The notes: generated by a model from the sequence alone, not told the origin. Counted from the first letter of the stretch, positions 11,401 to 24,272 are shown. The stretch is 64,000 nt of DNA from Dimorphilus gyrociliatus (GCA_904063045.1 CAJFCJ010000014.1:1671643-1735642); one strand, 5' to 3'. Program-made: numbers and translations.

Positions 11401-13845
11401 AGTTAATTAAAAATTAACAATTATAAATTTTAGATAAAAACCAATTGACACTCAATTATGAATGAATAAAGAAACAATTTATATAGCTTACTGGCTTTAA
11501 TTGGTAGAAAATTTGCTCATTTTAACTACTTTTATAGAGAAGAGGGGGCGGAGTGAAAACTGATCAATTAAATGAATTATTGTAAATATGGTTCATTGAA
11601 CACAAACAGTTTTTTATTCAAAATAAATTTCCCTATAGCGTCAATTCCCAGTTCTCAACTTCAAATTGTTAGGAAGGGAACACAGTAGAGTTAAAAGAAA
11701 ACACTTTTAAAGATTTTAAATCTTATTTAAATAAATTATTATAAAACTTTATTAAAATCTACTATCAACATTTGAAAATCGTTTAGAGAGTTATTTTTAC
11801 TATTTGTTATAAATAAATAAATTATAATAAACACTAGCATGGACATTTCATACATATTTAAACGTATTTTGTTTAGAGTACATTCTATCCCAAAAATAAT
11901 TTCCCTACATGAATATTCATAAGGATTTCCTGTAATAACTAGATTATTTTTAGAAATCACTTAAAATTAGAGTAAAGAAGACTACTATAGTTAATTATAT
12001 AAATATAATATATACTATATATATGTTTTATTCGTATATTCTAAGATAATGTAATGCTATATTTCTATATAAAAATATAACATTGACGTATAGCATTTTT
12101 TTTTGAATTGATTTGTTATTAAACCTCTCTTCAAGAAGTTGTTTTTCCTTTTCTCTACAATTCAAAAGCATTAAAACCGAGCTTGAAAATATAATTTATA
12201 CACAATAACCAAAGAGAAGCTTTAGCTTTTAACATAATTCTTTTCCATTTTCCTTCTCTTCCAAACCACCTTCTTACCCTTTTTTTTTTGTTGTACATTT
12301 TGTTCTTATTCATTCTTTTCCCTTGATGTTAATAAGACTCGTGATAAATTTTATAGTCAAATCTTATGAAGTGCAGAGAAATATAAATAGATAGATAGAT
12401 AGCTGGATGGATAGGAAGAAAAGGGATTTAAGTTATTTAAATATATGAAATAATGATTTATAGGACGGAAAGATCGAAAAAAGCGGAAGTGAGTGAAACA
12501 ATGCCATTTAATTAAGTCTCTTTCTTCTGAATGAGATGATTGACAATCTATAGTTTTTATTCTATTTCTCCTTATATGTATATATATATATTTACAGTAA
12601 TATATATATATACTCTCAGAATGCACTTTGCATAAATCAGATACAAGGTAAGCCGATTAAATTGCTCTTTGCCCTAGAGTGCAGGTTGATTGGTTTAGTA
12701 GACGCTTTTCCCTTCCACCTGAATCTATCAAGTTCAATTTGCTATTCTGTAGTAAGAGGTTAACAGATTACAGATGCTAAAACCTCCTTATGGTCCCTAC
12801 TCCTACACTTTCTTCCCCTCTTGCCAAATGTACAGTTTTTAAAGCGATAAAGCATAAATCAATGTAAAACTATTTAAAATTTCAAACAACTGAAATCTTT
12901 CCAGAATCCATCCGATTAAAAATTGAAGAATAGAGAAAGTAAATAAAATAAACTATAAGATAAAAGAAGCTTAAACTGGTAGAAAAAGTAATTAAAACTT
13001 ATATTCTATCTTTTATCATCATTGACAATAATCTTGAAGAAAAGAAGGAGAATGAATAAAATATAAAAAGTACAAAATAGACCTAGACATATCAAAAGGG
13101 GAAATGAGTTATCATTTGCATATGTTACAAATCTGTACTTATGAGAAGTTAATTATTGATGTAAAGTGATATGGTTAACTGTCATCAGCCATAATCATTC
13201 ATTATAGAAATATTATTGCACTTTTATTCAATTTTCCAGGAAAAGGAAAGTAACTTTTTAAGGAACTTTTACCATTATTAATGATATAAATATAATCGAA
13301 TATATTATATTCAGAATAGAATATTCGTAAATTTACTTAAAATATGCCTGCAATAATTTCCATTTCAGCTCATAGTTACAATTAACTTGCTGCCAGGATA
13401 AAATAAAGAAAACCAATCAGGTTCTATACAATAAATTAACGTAATTTTATATCATTTTGTAAGATTCGTACGCTTCTTTGATCATGTTTATGCATTTGCT
13501 ATCTAATTCTTATAGATATCAGAGAATGTATTCTATATAGAGGTATGTTTTTTTTTGGTGTTTGTTCTAAAGGTAGATATTTTCTGACAAAAGGTTTACG
13601 ATACAATTTCTAGGCCTATACAAACATTTTAGAAATACATACAAAATAAATTAATTAAGTGAAAAATAATATAGAAATATATATATAATTTTTCATTGGA
13701 GGATATATGAAATAATAGAGAAATATCATACCGTAAATAAGAGATTGAAAGAGTAGAAAGAAGAGAGTTTGCAAAACGTCCATAATCCAAATGATCATTT
13801 AATTCCTCTTCGATAATCCTGGCTATGCATTCGATACGATCCTTC
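4944..13845 (-). CDS. Turtle/IGSF9-like Ig-FN3 single-pass membrane receptor, 5' end missing
   Basis: Thirteen exons join in consistent phase: 13845-13732 (tentative), 9198-9116, 8912-8797, 8733-8583, 8284-8167, 7715-7599, 7471-7419, 7027-6907, 6820-6716, 6080-6025, 5967-5815, 5694-5652, 5169-4944. They encode the end of one Ig domain (DNDEGTYACEA), a full Ig domain (PPYFTTRPRRYYQ... SIVCEA... LEWRK... DKGYFECIAKN), two FN3 domains (first with LYINWLPAF and YFVWYR, second with IIRWLPP and AQYRFKVKS), a membrane helix rich in G/A/V/L and a cytoplasmic tail of about 100 residues ending ETPI, a possible class I PDZ ligand. Ig repeats followed by two FN3, one helix and a tail is the layout of the turtle/IGSF9 cell-adhesion family, which act at neuronal surfaces. 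The exons for the signal peptide and the first Ig domains were not found. The exact 3' splice site of the last exon (5169 or 5179) was chosen by phase. Confidence 0.75.
8391..8460. repeat. (GT)n/(GA)n microsatellite inside an intron
   Basis: A short GT run passes into about 25 GA units. It lies in the intron between the Ig and first FN3 exons of the receptor gene. Confidence 0.9.
9199..13731. other. Probable 4.5 kb intron of the Ig/FN3 gene
   Basis: No further exon is supported between 9198 and 13732. All open frames here are short, AT-rich and lack splice-site or family support. If the 13732-13845 exon is real this whole stretch is one intron, far longer than the other introns in the window. 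Confidence 0.45.
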
Positions 13846-14468
13846 CTAAACGAAAACAACAACAGTTTGCCCAGTTTGTCCAAGCATATATACAATATAT
13901 AAATTAATAGCTATGAATTTATAGATATATACTTTATATAAACTATGTACACTTAAATATTAAATATATATTTTTGTATATGTACTTATGCATATTAATG
14001 TACTTTACATAGTAGTTGAGCTAACATATATCTTTCTTTTAATGTATTAATCTTTAGAAGTAATCCTTTAAGATATATGCTTTCTGATATCAATATATAT
14101 ATATATAAACTTGTATATATACATACATACATATATACTGTATATATATATATATATTTATATATTAATATATATATACTGTATATATGTCTTATATAGA
14201 TTTTCTCAGCTGAAAATGTATATTAGTACATTTATACATGTTTATATCAAACTACATTTAGATAATACCAGTTTTATTTACATAAAAGTATCATGAAAGT
14301 CGATATTCTCTCTTTCTAATATATAAATAGGCTTCTTTTCGAAAGCATTCATAAAACGTATATTTTCCAGGCCTGTCACATTTTCTCTAAGACCCGACTA
14401 AGCCACGTTAGGAGCGAATAGCGCTGGCGCCCGAGAAGCGATCTGCCGCTCTATTCTTCAATTATTAA

Positions 14469-14481
14469 CGCCACCTGCTGT
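14469..14481 (-). promoter_or_regulatory. CTCF-like motif (good match)
   Basis: On the minus strand ACAGCAGGTGGCG matches CCASYAGRKGGCR at 12 of 13 positions. It lies inside a GC-richer islet of about 120 bases in otherwise AT-rich DNA. Confidence 0.4.
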
Positions 14482-16196
14482 GGAATATTTTCCGCTCCTA
14501 GGAGATCCCTCCCTCTTTTTTTAACCAACCAACCTAGATAACAAATTTTTCTCTTTCTCTTAAAAGTAGCTTTAAGTTGAATTTATAAAAAAAGGTGGAT
14601 GAAAGACTTTTCCAAGATTCAATAAATTGTCTAAGTAAGGGGTGAAGGTTTTCTTAACATTTTTTATTACTTTTGCAAAGATGTGTGCGGAAATAGATAG
14701 AGAAAACATATATATTAATGTATACAAACAGTTTATATATATATATCAAAAATATTTAGATTTCATCTATATCCTATTCCCAAGCTATCTAAGGAGAAAA
14801 AGTCAACAAGTTGCAGATTTAAATGTAAGGGAACAAAGAGAAGGACTCAAAGGCGAAAGAGGAATTGCCGTTAGGGGAATCCTTTGCTCCCATCTACTAA
14901 GTGTCCTTCCCTTCTAGCCCTTCTCCCACCTTCTTCTAACACGCAAATCAATATTTTAACGCCGTTTCTCTTTTGACTGTAATAGCGTATGGCGCACATG
15001 GTTGCTGAAGACTAATCGAATTTTTAGCCTGTCGGCACCTTAAGGTTGGTGGCGCAAAATTATGGCGAATCAAAGCGTCTACATGGTCTTAACGTGGAGG
15101 AAGGCATATCAATGGTTTATATATGATGAATAACAAGAGCGAGATTTATTTTTCATACAAAGAGGAAAGAAATAAAAGAAGATAGTAAAAGTTGAAATTT
15201 AGCTAGAATCAACTGATTAGCATAGTAGCATCTTAATTGCCTTTATAGCGAATTCTTTACTCTTTTATTTCCTTATATAAATTACATTATAAGTTAGAAA
15301 GTAAAAGAGGAATTTTCAATATTTAAATACGTCAGGGGAGGGTGGGGGTGGAATGACTGCAGGTATCGTTTTAATCGCAACGTAAACTATCCGAGTAATG
15401 AATATGCATACTATGAATTACATGGTGTAAACTACTAACCAATCAAAGATTTCAATATAAATTGTCCAGGGCTGGCGAATGCCATAGTCATTCCTTTTTA
15501 AGGAAAATTAAAATCCCCTGAGTTCGTCCTTTCAGTTTTGAAAAAAGAACGTTTTATTAAGTAAATCCTTTCGTATATGATTAATTCGTCTCATACTCTG
15601 TCCGATATCTCTAAATAGCCTATGTTATCCCACGACGGAATAACTTTAATATGGAATTATTCATAATTATTACGTCAAATTAACTTAAGCTGGTAGCAAC
15701 CTTGCATACATACCACTTAAGTCTTTCAAAAATATTAATGTTTCTCTATATCAAGCCTATGTGTAATTAATTCATATGTAGTATGATGTATATCACTATA
15801 TACTTTATCTACATATGTATATATATAATTAATAAGCAACTATAAATAAAAATTAAGAATATATGCAAGTAAGAGAGAAATTTTCTCCAAACTAATTTCC
15901 TATCTCTGCAATATTATATTTTCTAAGATTATTTAATGAGAGTTAATACATGGCTTTCTCCCGAAAGAATTGTCACCCTTAAATAATAAAGTATATCCTA
16001 CTATCCTCAGGCAAGATATTAATACATAATTAAACAAGTACTTTAAGAAAAAATTTCATTCTACCTTTAACCAACTTAATTTTAATAATAACTGGTAATT
16101 TATATCTCTATACAAAAATTATATGCAATACGTTGTTATTGTATATATTAGTATATAAATATATATTCTTTATATGAAGTATATCGTGTATTATGC

Positions 16197-16198
<2 letters not shown>

Positions 16199-16234
<36 letters not shown>

Positions 16235-16419
16235 TTCACGCGTACGCTTTCACTCTCATCATTTTTTTTCTTTTTCAATTCTCTTTTTCTATCTTTCATT
16301 TTCTATTTGCTTTTCAATTTATTCAGTGTGAAAAAAGTGGATATTAAAATATATCTTAATGTGGTTTTTGTTTCTTTTTTCTTTTTCCACTCTCTTTCCC
16401 TTTTTCTCTTTTCCTACCC

Positions 16420-16452
<33 letters not shown>
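16199..16452. repeat. Two (CT)n microsatellites in a pyrimidine-rich stretch
   Basis: Pure CT runs at about 16199-16231 and 16422-16452, separated by T- and C-rich sequence. The open frames through this region are low-complexity artefacts. Confidence 0.85.
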
Positions 16453-17455
16453 TGGGAGGATGCTTACTTTATAAACATAGAATGATTATCTTTTAAGAAA
16501 AACTACCACATATACAAATTTCCGGTAAATTTGGATGATGATACCAGCAGATGGAAAGGTGGATAAGGAATAGTATGCTAATATATTAAAATATTTGATT
16601 TTGCAACCAAGGGAATACAAAAAAGGTAGACGATTTTTCAATCAGTTAAGTAAAGCCTACTTTTACGTTTCCTTAAGTAGAATATACTAGAGTATATTAG
16701 CTGAAATTGTGGAGTTTTTTTTAATAGCAGTTTTAGCGATTCTTTGACGGAATCGAAATGACACTATGAAAATCTTTAAACACCAAACACGTAATAGAAG
16801 TTATTAATATGGACGATGTCAGCTCCTAATATAATAAAATATTTTCACGAATTTCCGTTTCCCTCTATAGTACTATTCGTGCCAAACAAACAACAGTGTG
16901 TAATCAATTAAGAAAATAAAAGTACAACCGTTTGGAAGAGTTCAGCAAGAGGAGGCTGCTGGTAAAATAAAATTAGCGAGAAACGAATAGATAGATGTGA
17001 AATGATAAAGCATAGGTGCTAAATCTTCTATCCTTCCCCCTCCCCACTCGCTCTTCCTCCTTGCCAAAGCTTTTTTTTTTACAGGGATAAAATTTAAATA
17101 CCCAAGTTAAAAAGCGGATTCAACATAATCCCTAAATATTTATCTATTAGGCTTATCATTCTTTCGATTTTATATTAACAAAGAGATAAAATGTTTGTAA
17201 TTGTTATTTGTGCATAACCGAAAGAGTATTAACTAGTACATATTGTATACTGATAATATAATAATGCATATAATATATTATATAAGTTACTTGTTAAAAC
17301 GAAAATATTTAGATCATATTAAAGAAATGATGATAAATTACATTCATCTCTTTTCTTTAAATGTAGAGTATTTAATCATAGAGATTGATTCCTTCTACCT
17401 CGGAACTTTTTTCTTTTCCTCTTTTCGAAAGCTATTTTTATTTTCGTACTCACAA

Positions 17456-17935
17456 TTATTGCAAGCTTATTCCCGCGGAACTTTTATAAAGATTAGAGAA
17501 GCTTCTAACCGAACGATTCTTCCTGTTAAGAGACTGATAAGAATAGTAATAGAGAGTAGAATCGCCGGATGAAATCGATTTCGGCTGAAATTTTGTTACT
17601 ACTTCTTCAGATGCCTTATCAAAATTTAATTTTTTAGAATTAGACGCTCTTAAGTCTCCGTTCTTTAGAATAGCGAATATGATAATGAAGTATACCAGAA
17701 TGAATGCCAAAGTTAATAGGGAAATACCAAAGGCAATATATTGGTTCGAACTATTCCAAACACCGCTAAATAACGACGTATCCGATCCCAAAATTTTCCA
17801 ATTGATGGACCGAATAATTCTCGGCTGACAGCAATTCCCTTTACAGATTTCTATAGAATATCCTGGTAAGTTTTTTACGCAATCTTCTAAAGCCGTTAAA
17901 TTATTCGACTTGCCTTTCAGGGTAACTTTCGACAC
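17456..17935 (-). CDS. Unrecognised single-pass membrane protein, C-terminal exon
   Basis: An open frame ending in TAA at 17458-17456 encodes a cysteine-bearing stretch (EDCVKNLPGYSIEICKGNCC), a short linker with NSS, one strong membrane helix (IAFGISLLTLAFILVYFIIIF) and a basic, serine/tyrosine-rich tail of about 75 residues. The composition is clearly that of a type I membrane protein. There is no ATG in the frame, so it is a downstream exon; its 3' splice site is uncertain. One path that closes in phase is a short exon around 18021-17965, a 44-base intron and entry at 17929. A signal-peptide exon at 18570-18713 may be its first exon. I do not recognise the family; the vicinal cysteines recall Shisa-type proteins but the rest does not match. 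Confidence 0.5.
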   Translation of the reverse strand: MSKVTLKGKSNNLTALEDCVKNLPGYSIEICKGNCCQPRIIRSINWKILGSDTSLFSGVWNSSNQYIAFGISLLTLAFILVYFIIIFAILKNGDLRASNSKKLNFDKASEEVVTKFQPKSISSGDSTLYYYSYQSLNRKNRSVRSFSNLYKSSAGISLQ

Positions 17936-18439
17936 CGCGCCGTATTTATTGTACAGGCAGGCAGTTTACAATGCAAAAACGGTAGGTGGCATATCAGTAT
18001 GCAGGGTTTAAATAGCTTTTACACCCACCCACCCTATCGAGATGACACATTAAATCTAAACTAGTTATCGGCAAGGGAAGCGAAAAATTTGATCAATATA
18101 ATTGACAAAATGTTGCAAAATCGTATCGAAATCAAAATATTTACTTAATTAGAAACATTCAAAATTTGTATGTTATTCAAAAGTTACAAAATTAATTGTA
18201 TATAAATATAATCTACTAATTTCTCATCAAGAAAGAGAAAATGAAAGAGAAATACAGTTAAACGCAAAAAAAAAGAGAAAGAATTGGAAAGATTACAGAA
18301 GTTTTGTCACGTTCCGATGAAAGAATGATTCGGAAAATGAAATGTCTCGATGAAAATCAGAAATAACCGTCATTTTCAGTTATGAATGATGGATGATGAT
18401 ATGGACTATACTCATCCTTAATTCTCTTTCATCGCTTAT

Positions 18440-18452
18440 CCGAAAGATGGCG
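18440..18452 (+). promoter_or_regulatory. CTCF-like motif (weak)
   Basis: CCGAAAGATGGCG agrees with CCASYAGRKGGCR at 10 of 13 positions, with the AGATGGCG core present. It lies just downstream of the putative signal-peptide exon at 18570-18713 (minus strand). Confidence 0.2.
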
Positions 18453-18569
18453 TCTCATATGTTGCGTGGGAAGGGAAATATAACCAAGGCTTGTCACACT
18501 ATAGGAGATACAAGAATGGCAAAAAGTGTGACAAAAAAAAACAATTGCATTTTGCCGTAAATTACTCAC

Positions 18570-18713
18570 TAAATCCGTTTTTGCATTGCTATTTTTTGCG
18601 CTTAATTCGCTAGAACAAGCGTCTAATAGACGCCTAAGAGCGTTCGAATTTGATAATCCAAAGCAAAAAAATAGTACCAACACATCTATAAACGCTTGAA
18701 AAAATATTAGCAT
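18570..18713 (-). CDS. Putative signal-peptide first exon
   Basis: ATG at 18713-18711 opens 48 codons: a hydrophobic leader (MLIFFQAFIDVLVLFFCFGL), a likely cleavage site near SNA-L, then LRRLLDACSSELSAKNSNAK up to a GTGAGT donor in phase 0. It is the only signal-peptide-like exon upstream of the membrane exon at 17456-17935 on the same strand, so the two probably belong together. The joining exons are not certain. It could be a chance open frame. Confidence 0.4.
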
Positions 18714-19150
18714 AATCCACTTGATAAAAAGATTAAGAAAGAGAAGCTTTCAAAAGTAGAATAGAAAGAGCTTATGACGTCATTTTAATTATTTTACAAT
18801 ATTTATTTTTAAAAATATTATTTTCTTTTAATGCAGTAAAATATATTGCAGTACGACAATCAGCAGAAATTGATAGATTGAAAGTAATAAACCCTCCTTA
18901 AACGGTATTCTTTTTATGTAGTTCTTATTACAAAACATATTGTAATATTAATAACATAACGAATTTTTAAACTAAACATTTTAGTGTATATATTAGTAGT
19001 ATAATACAGAAATGATCTTAAAAGCAATGACTCTGAACAGATGCAGCTCATTTCTGCCTCTTATTTTTCTGGAGCCTAAGTGGCAATGTGTTCAATGCAT
19101 TTTATACAATCCTACTCAGAAGAGAAATTAACAATACTATGTATATACTT

Positions 19151-19231
19151 TGTGTGTAAGTGTATGTATGTGTGTGTGTGGGGGGCGTGTGAGAGAGAGA
19201 GAGAGAGCGAGAGAGAGGGAGGGAGGGAGGA
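19151..19231. repeat. (GT)n/(GA)n/(GGGA)n compound microsatellite
   Basis: TG-rich run, then a GA run, then GGGA units. Confidence 0.85.
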
Positions 19232-20965
19232 ATTGGGGTAGTGAGTTAGGTGAGTGGGTGTTTTAACATGTATACTTTTAAATATATATGCATATACTAC
19301 TGTAGTTTATTTCAAACAGTAAAGTTAATACTGTATCTTGTTATATAAAGTACATGGTATATTTTTACTAACATAGTCAGTAGTAGATAGTTAAAGCAGT
19401 AATAATAGTCTTACAAATGAATAAAAAAAAATCTTTCTCACTATGTTTGCTTTTACTATTTAAAAAAAAACTTACTAGTAGGGAAAATCTAAGTTTTATC
19501 ATAATCTTTTCTCCTCTTTTATCTATTCTTTTTAAATAATACTGTCATACATTTTTTTTTTATTAAATAAGCATAAAAAAACATAGATTGTACACTTAAA
19601 AGTAAAGTATAATTTACTTAAAACGACGTATACATTTTCAATATATTTTTAGAAAATTATTGGAAAATCTATAAAAGTTCTTTCTCTGTTTCCTCTGCTT
19701 TTTTTTCTTTTTTTTTAATTTTAATATCAGTATATTCCTAAAAAATTAATAATAGTAACAAAAGAAACTACAGATAATATATATATATATACTGTATATA
19801 TATACTTAATAAGAAAAATCATATCTGAAATTTATTATAGTAATTGAATTGTAAAGTACGAAAATATCTGAGATAGATGTGTTAATATATATATATATAT
19901 ATATGATTTAATTACCAATAAAGAGTTCGTGCTTACACGAGATTCAATGTAATTTTTATAATTAATTTATTCATCTTAGTTTTACATATTAAATAAATTG
20001 CGTAACAATTACATCTCAATTTATCAATGAATTACTGTAATCGGAAAAAAAAACTTGACTCATACAGTATATATACAGTATATATAAAGGAGAGATATTA
20101 TATTTTTGCTCCTATCATCAAAAAAAAATGCCGTTCTTTACTTATTAAAAAGTATAATAGAAATGAGTAGAATTTATAGTCTTCATAGATTTTGTATATA
20201 TTCTATTCATTTCATTGTAATAGTATTAGCAACTACGTACTGTTTATATATATATATATACAATCTAAACAGTTGTGCAGTATTATATACATATATATTT
20301 ATATATTAATTCATTCATTTATGTAGAATTCAGGCTATACCCCTGTGTAGCATAGAATCTTGTTAAATGCACTTAATGGTATAAAAAGCATGTTACGATT
20401 TAATTGTAAATTATGTACAGTATGTAAACAGTGCATTTACTTATATATTTTTAAAGTTATATTCTATATATATACATATACAATATATATATATATATAT
20501 ATATACTGTATATATTTGGTACGATCGAAGTATTGTGGATCTATGTGTTTTTTATGTCAATTTATTAATTTCTTTATTTTTTTAGCCTATAATCTGTCCT
20601 ACTCTGAATAAAAAACGCTGTTTTTAGTTCTTCGCCCTCATTTTCTATACAATTCCCACCGTTTGTTTGATAATTTTGCCAATGTTGTTTCTATAAAAAA
20701 AAAAAGAAACATGATCTTTTCTTTATAAAAAAATTTATGTCTGTTTTTATTTCTTTAATTTATCTAAGTCTATTTAATCCATTCCTCTAATATGATCATG
20801 CGCAAAATACTGTGCACATCTGTTTGAGCAGTTTTTGGATGACCTGATCTTGGTAAATCCGCCACATTTTTCTGTATATTTACAGGCTATCACTTTAGAA
20901 TTCGTATAAATAGAGACCCAAAATATTTCGTTCGTATCTAATATCTATCTATATATACACACACG

Positions 20966-20969
<4 letters not shown>

Positions 20970-21013
<44 letters not shown>
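20970..21013. repeat. (TA)n microsatellite
   Basis: About 22 uninterrupted TA units, about 110 bases past the stop codon of the LRR-Ig gene. Confidence 0.9.
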
Positions 21014-21016
<3 letters not shown>

Positions 21017-21120
21017 GCTGAAACATTGATAGCTAACCTTCATAGCCTCGTTAAATTCGCATCTTGTTTAAAGCCACTTCTTAAATATTAAATGTTTATA
21101 TAATTGAGCATTTTTTTTTA

Positions 21121-22605
21121 TCAGACAGCCGTTCCGTAAAGTTCAATTTTATTCAGAATGCCTGTAGCGCCATCTAATGTATCATCGTTTGAACAGCTTC
21201 CCCTCAATAGATCAGGAGTCGAGTGAACCTCCTCATTGATATTTTTTAGTGGCGCTGTCATTGATTCTTGATCCCCTTTAAGTGGATCATGGTCGATGCG
21301 GTAGACGCATCGCCGTTTTCTGCGTTTAACATATCGAACAACTACTAATCCAACTAGAAAAGCAATTATTACAATTAGTAAACAAGTTAAACTGACGCTT
21401 ATCAGTCTTAATCTACTTATATTCGCCTGGTTAGATGAAAACTTAGACGAATCAGTGAAGGTTACTATAAAGGTCACTTCAGATTGACCGGCCGAGTTCC
21501 TAGCCTGGCACTTGTAGGAACCGGTGTCTTCATTGGAAATTTTATAGAATACAAGAGTGCTATTATAGTCAAATATGTGGTCGTCATTAGTCCTGCTGAG
21601 TACAATTTTTTTCCTACTCTCTTCTGGCAACAAAATTCTGGATCCTTTGTAAAACCATGCTACTTCTGGTTGAGGATCACCACTAGATAAACAATATAGT
21701 GACGAATTAGATCCTTTTCTCGTTGTTAATCTCGTTTCAGAGTGTGATAGGATTGTAGGAGCGCAAGCAAAACTTGATGTATTTAAAGACGTCCAACCAA
21801 CACCTTCTAGCAATTCGGGTTCACTACAAGCTGGGATTCTCCTACCGAATTTCCAACTTATCGTCCCTCTCTTTGATTGACAATATTTCAATAACCAACG
21901 TAAATGACAATCACAATTCCATGGATTTTTAAATATTCTTAGGACGCTTAAACTCGGTGGAAAAAATGTATCGGAGGAGATTGTCTGCAGTTCATTCCCC
22001 GCAATATTAATCTCTAATAGTTTGTTTAAATCCTCAAAAGCTTTTGGATGGATATTCCGAAGACGACAATGACATAGATCGATCTTTTAAAAAGAGAGAG
22101 ATAAATAATTAGAAATCAAATGAAATTTAACAATGATAAAATAGTTTCAGCGTACCTTCGTTAACCGAAGGAGACCAGACAAATCTGATCTTTCCAAAGT
22201 CCTAATAGGATTGACTCGTAAAATCAGTTCTCGAAGCTTATAAAGCATCTTTATAGCTTCTGATGGTATCCTTTCAAGACGATTCTTACTCAAGTCTAAG
22301 ATATGAAGATTCTCAACTGGATGAAAAGCTGCGGCTGCTATATATTTTAGATGGCATGCAGTTATATATATCTCTTGCAATTGAACGTAACGATCGAGTG
22401 ATGTTGAACTGAGTTTAATAAGACGATCTTCAGATATCTTGAGAACTTTTATATCCAGGTCAAAATCCGTCGGTATTCGCTCAATACTTTGACCAGTACA
22501 GATGGCGTTTAATCGCCCGCTCATTGAGATGATTATACAAGGGTGGAGAAGGATTGGAGAGAAGGAAATTAGTAAGAGATACAAGGGTAGAATGGCTTCT
22601 TTCAT
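21121..22605 (-). CDS. LRR-Ig single-pass membrane protein, complete, 470 aa
   Basis: Two exons (22605-22156 and 22083-21121) join in phase 0. The start is the ATG at 22605-22603, directly before a signal peptide (MKEAILPLYLLLISF). Leucine-rich repeats follow (LHILDLSKNRLERIPSEA, IDLCHCRLRNIHPKAF, LLEINIAGNELQTI), then an LRRCT cap (NPWNCDCHLRWLLKYC... FACAP), one I-set Ig domain (SLYCLSSGDPQPEVAWFYK... DTGSYKCQARNSAGQ), a membrane helix and a short tail beginning KRRKRR. There is no kinase domain. LRR, LRRCT, Ig and one helix is the layout of Kekkon, AMIGO and related neuronal adhesion or receptor-modulating proteins, and of Trk ectodomains. I cannot pick one; kekkon-like is the best general description. 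Confidence 0.85.
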
Positions 22606-24249
22606 AATTGAATTTTCTCTAATATTGATCTGGCCTTTCGGCTTCTTTCTAATTATCTTCTTCACTAATCGGTTTTGACTAATTTGTCGGCGAGAGGTCT
22701 GGAACTAAAGGCGTCGTTCAGTTAGAAGCGAATACATATTTATTTTATTTAAATCTTCATAAATAAATTCAATCAATATATAGTGCATGAAAAATATATC
22801 ATTATAAATATATATAATGATTGATGATAAATAAGTAATTGTTGATTTGAATATAAGAGTGAAAATATATTAAAAGTAGTATATAAGGATGGAGAGAAGG
22901 AAGACAATTAAGGATGGAGTATAGTTAAAAAGTTTATTTGAGTTTTTTTGATGCGATCTACGTTTATACGGATGAAAGGATATTTATAACATATGAACCA
23001 GTCACCTATGTTTATTAAACTAATAGTCTCCATATTAAATATGAACGTCTGATTTAATTACCGTTCTTAGACTTTATTCACTTAGTTTTAAATCTTAAAT
23101 AGTTGATTAAATAGTCCTTTTAATTCATAGACTTTCGTCCCTAAAGATATAGTAATTAGATTCTCTTTAAAGTGATCAGTCTTAAAAAAAAACACTCCTC
23201 AAAAAAAGAGTATATCTTTAAATCAGCGGTTTTTTTTCTTTACACTATTAACTAGTAAGATATTTATGAACAATACAAAGTTCAATAGAGAAAAGAAGAA
23301 GGGATAAACAATGGAAAAGTAATAAATAAAATATATTAGGGAGTGAAGTGAACAAGTCTGCGCAATTACCTATTGTACTTATTGTAAAGAATATAAGCAA
23401 AGTATATTAGTTTTACAGTGTAATATTGCATTCTGAGTATGGATATCATCTACAGTTTATAAAATAAATCAATAATTCTCCGATTTCATAGTCATCTCTT
23501 TCCTACAATTTGTATTTATTACTAATGGCCGGAATAAATCCAATCTTTATATTATTCTTAATAGGTATCAGTTAGAAGAAAGGGGAACAACCATCACCGA
23601 CGCCCTACCCTCCGTAAATAATTACTATTTTACATCTCTTACTCCTTTTCCCTTTCTTATCTTCTTTTAAGAAATAAAAAAAAGTGGAATATTAGAATAT
23701 AATACAAATTTATTCATTAATTTCTCGGATGTAGACTATCTTTTGAAAAAGATGCAAACAAAGTCCAATGTAAGGCAGAATTGATACTGAAAACCAGTAT
23801 AAGTAAAAGAAAATAACTGCCTGATCAGGGTGACAATTGTTACAAAAGATTAAGGGCTTATTACAGAACTTGTTTTTGCATCTACTTACGTGCACTCGAC
23901 AAACAAAGGAGAGTTCCAATAAAAATCTCGTTCCTACATAATCGAATCAACGCAATTCCCAAGACCAATCAATATTAACTATTCGCTAATCAATCATAAC
24001 TTATTCATGAAATCGCACGCTAGAGTAGTTTAAATAAGGTAACAGTTGAAATAAAAAACCGGAAGAAAGTTTTAAAAACTAAAACGGAAGCTGGTGTGGT
24101 AAAAAATGGAATAATTTTAGAGGAAAAGAAGGAAATGAAACAAAATAAAATAAAAGGTGAAAAAAATACAAATTTTCCACTTTTTTATATAGTTCTTTGT
24201 TTTGAAAAATGCTCGTTTTTTTTAGAATAAATTGCATCAAAAAGATGAA

Positions 24250-24272
24250 AAGAGAGAGAGAGAGAGAGAGAA
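24250..24272. repeat. (AG)n microsatellite
   Basis: About ten AG units followed by an A-rich tail. Confidence 0.85.

Larger units (their letters stand above)
13846..17455. other. AT-rich stretch without supported gene
   Basis: Holds many TA tracts, two TATACTGTATA motifs (14134 and 14175), a GC-richer islet at 14391-14515 and CT microsatellites at 16.2-16.45 kb. Missing 5' exons of the Ig/FN3 gene may be here, but I could not find one. Confidence 0.5.
18714..21120. other. AT-rich intergenic stretch
   Basis: No gene supported. Contains several TA tracts, three TATACWGTATA motifs (19788, 20072, 20502) and two microsatellites. It lies between the 3' end of the LRR-Ig gene and the putative leader exon at 18570-18713, both on the minus strand. 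Confidence 0.6.

Noticed and set aside
12690..12780. Exon-like segment on the minus strand after a TTACTACAG acceptor
   Set aside because: Open for only about 29 codons to a stop, no family match and no partner exon.
14642..14917. 91-codon open frame on the plus strand
   Set aside because: Rich in Ile, Tyr and Lys as expected for AT-rich non-coding DNA; no ATG context or family match.
15380..15500. Possible promoter with CCAAT box, TATA-like word and an octamer-like ATGCAT
   Set aside because: No gene starts nearby on either strand, and such words are common in this base composition.
16108..16474. Open frames through the CT repeats
   Set aside because: Low-complexity translations of microsatellites on both strands.
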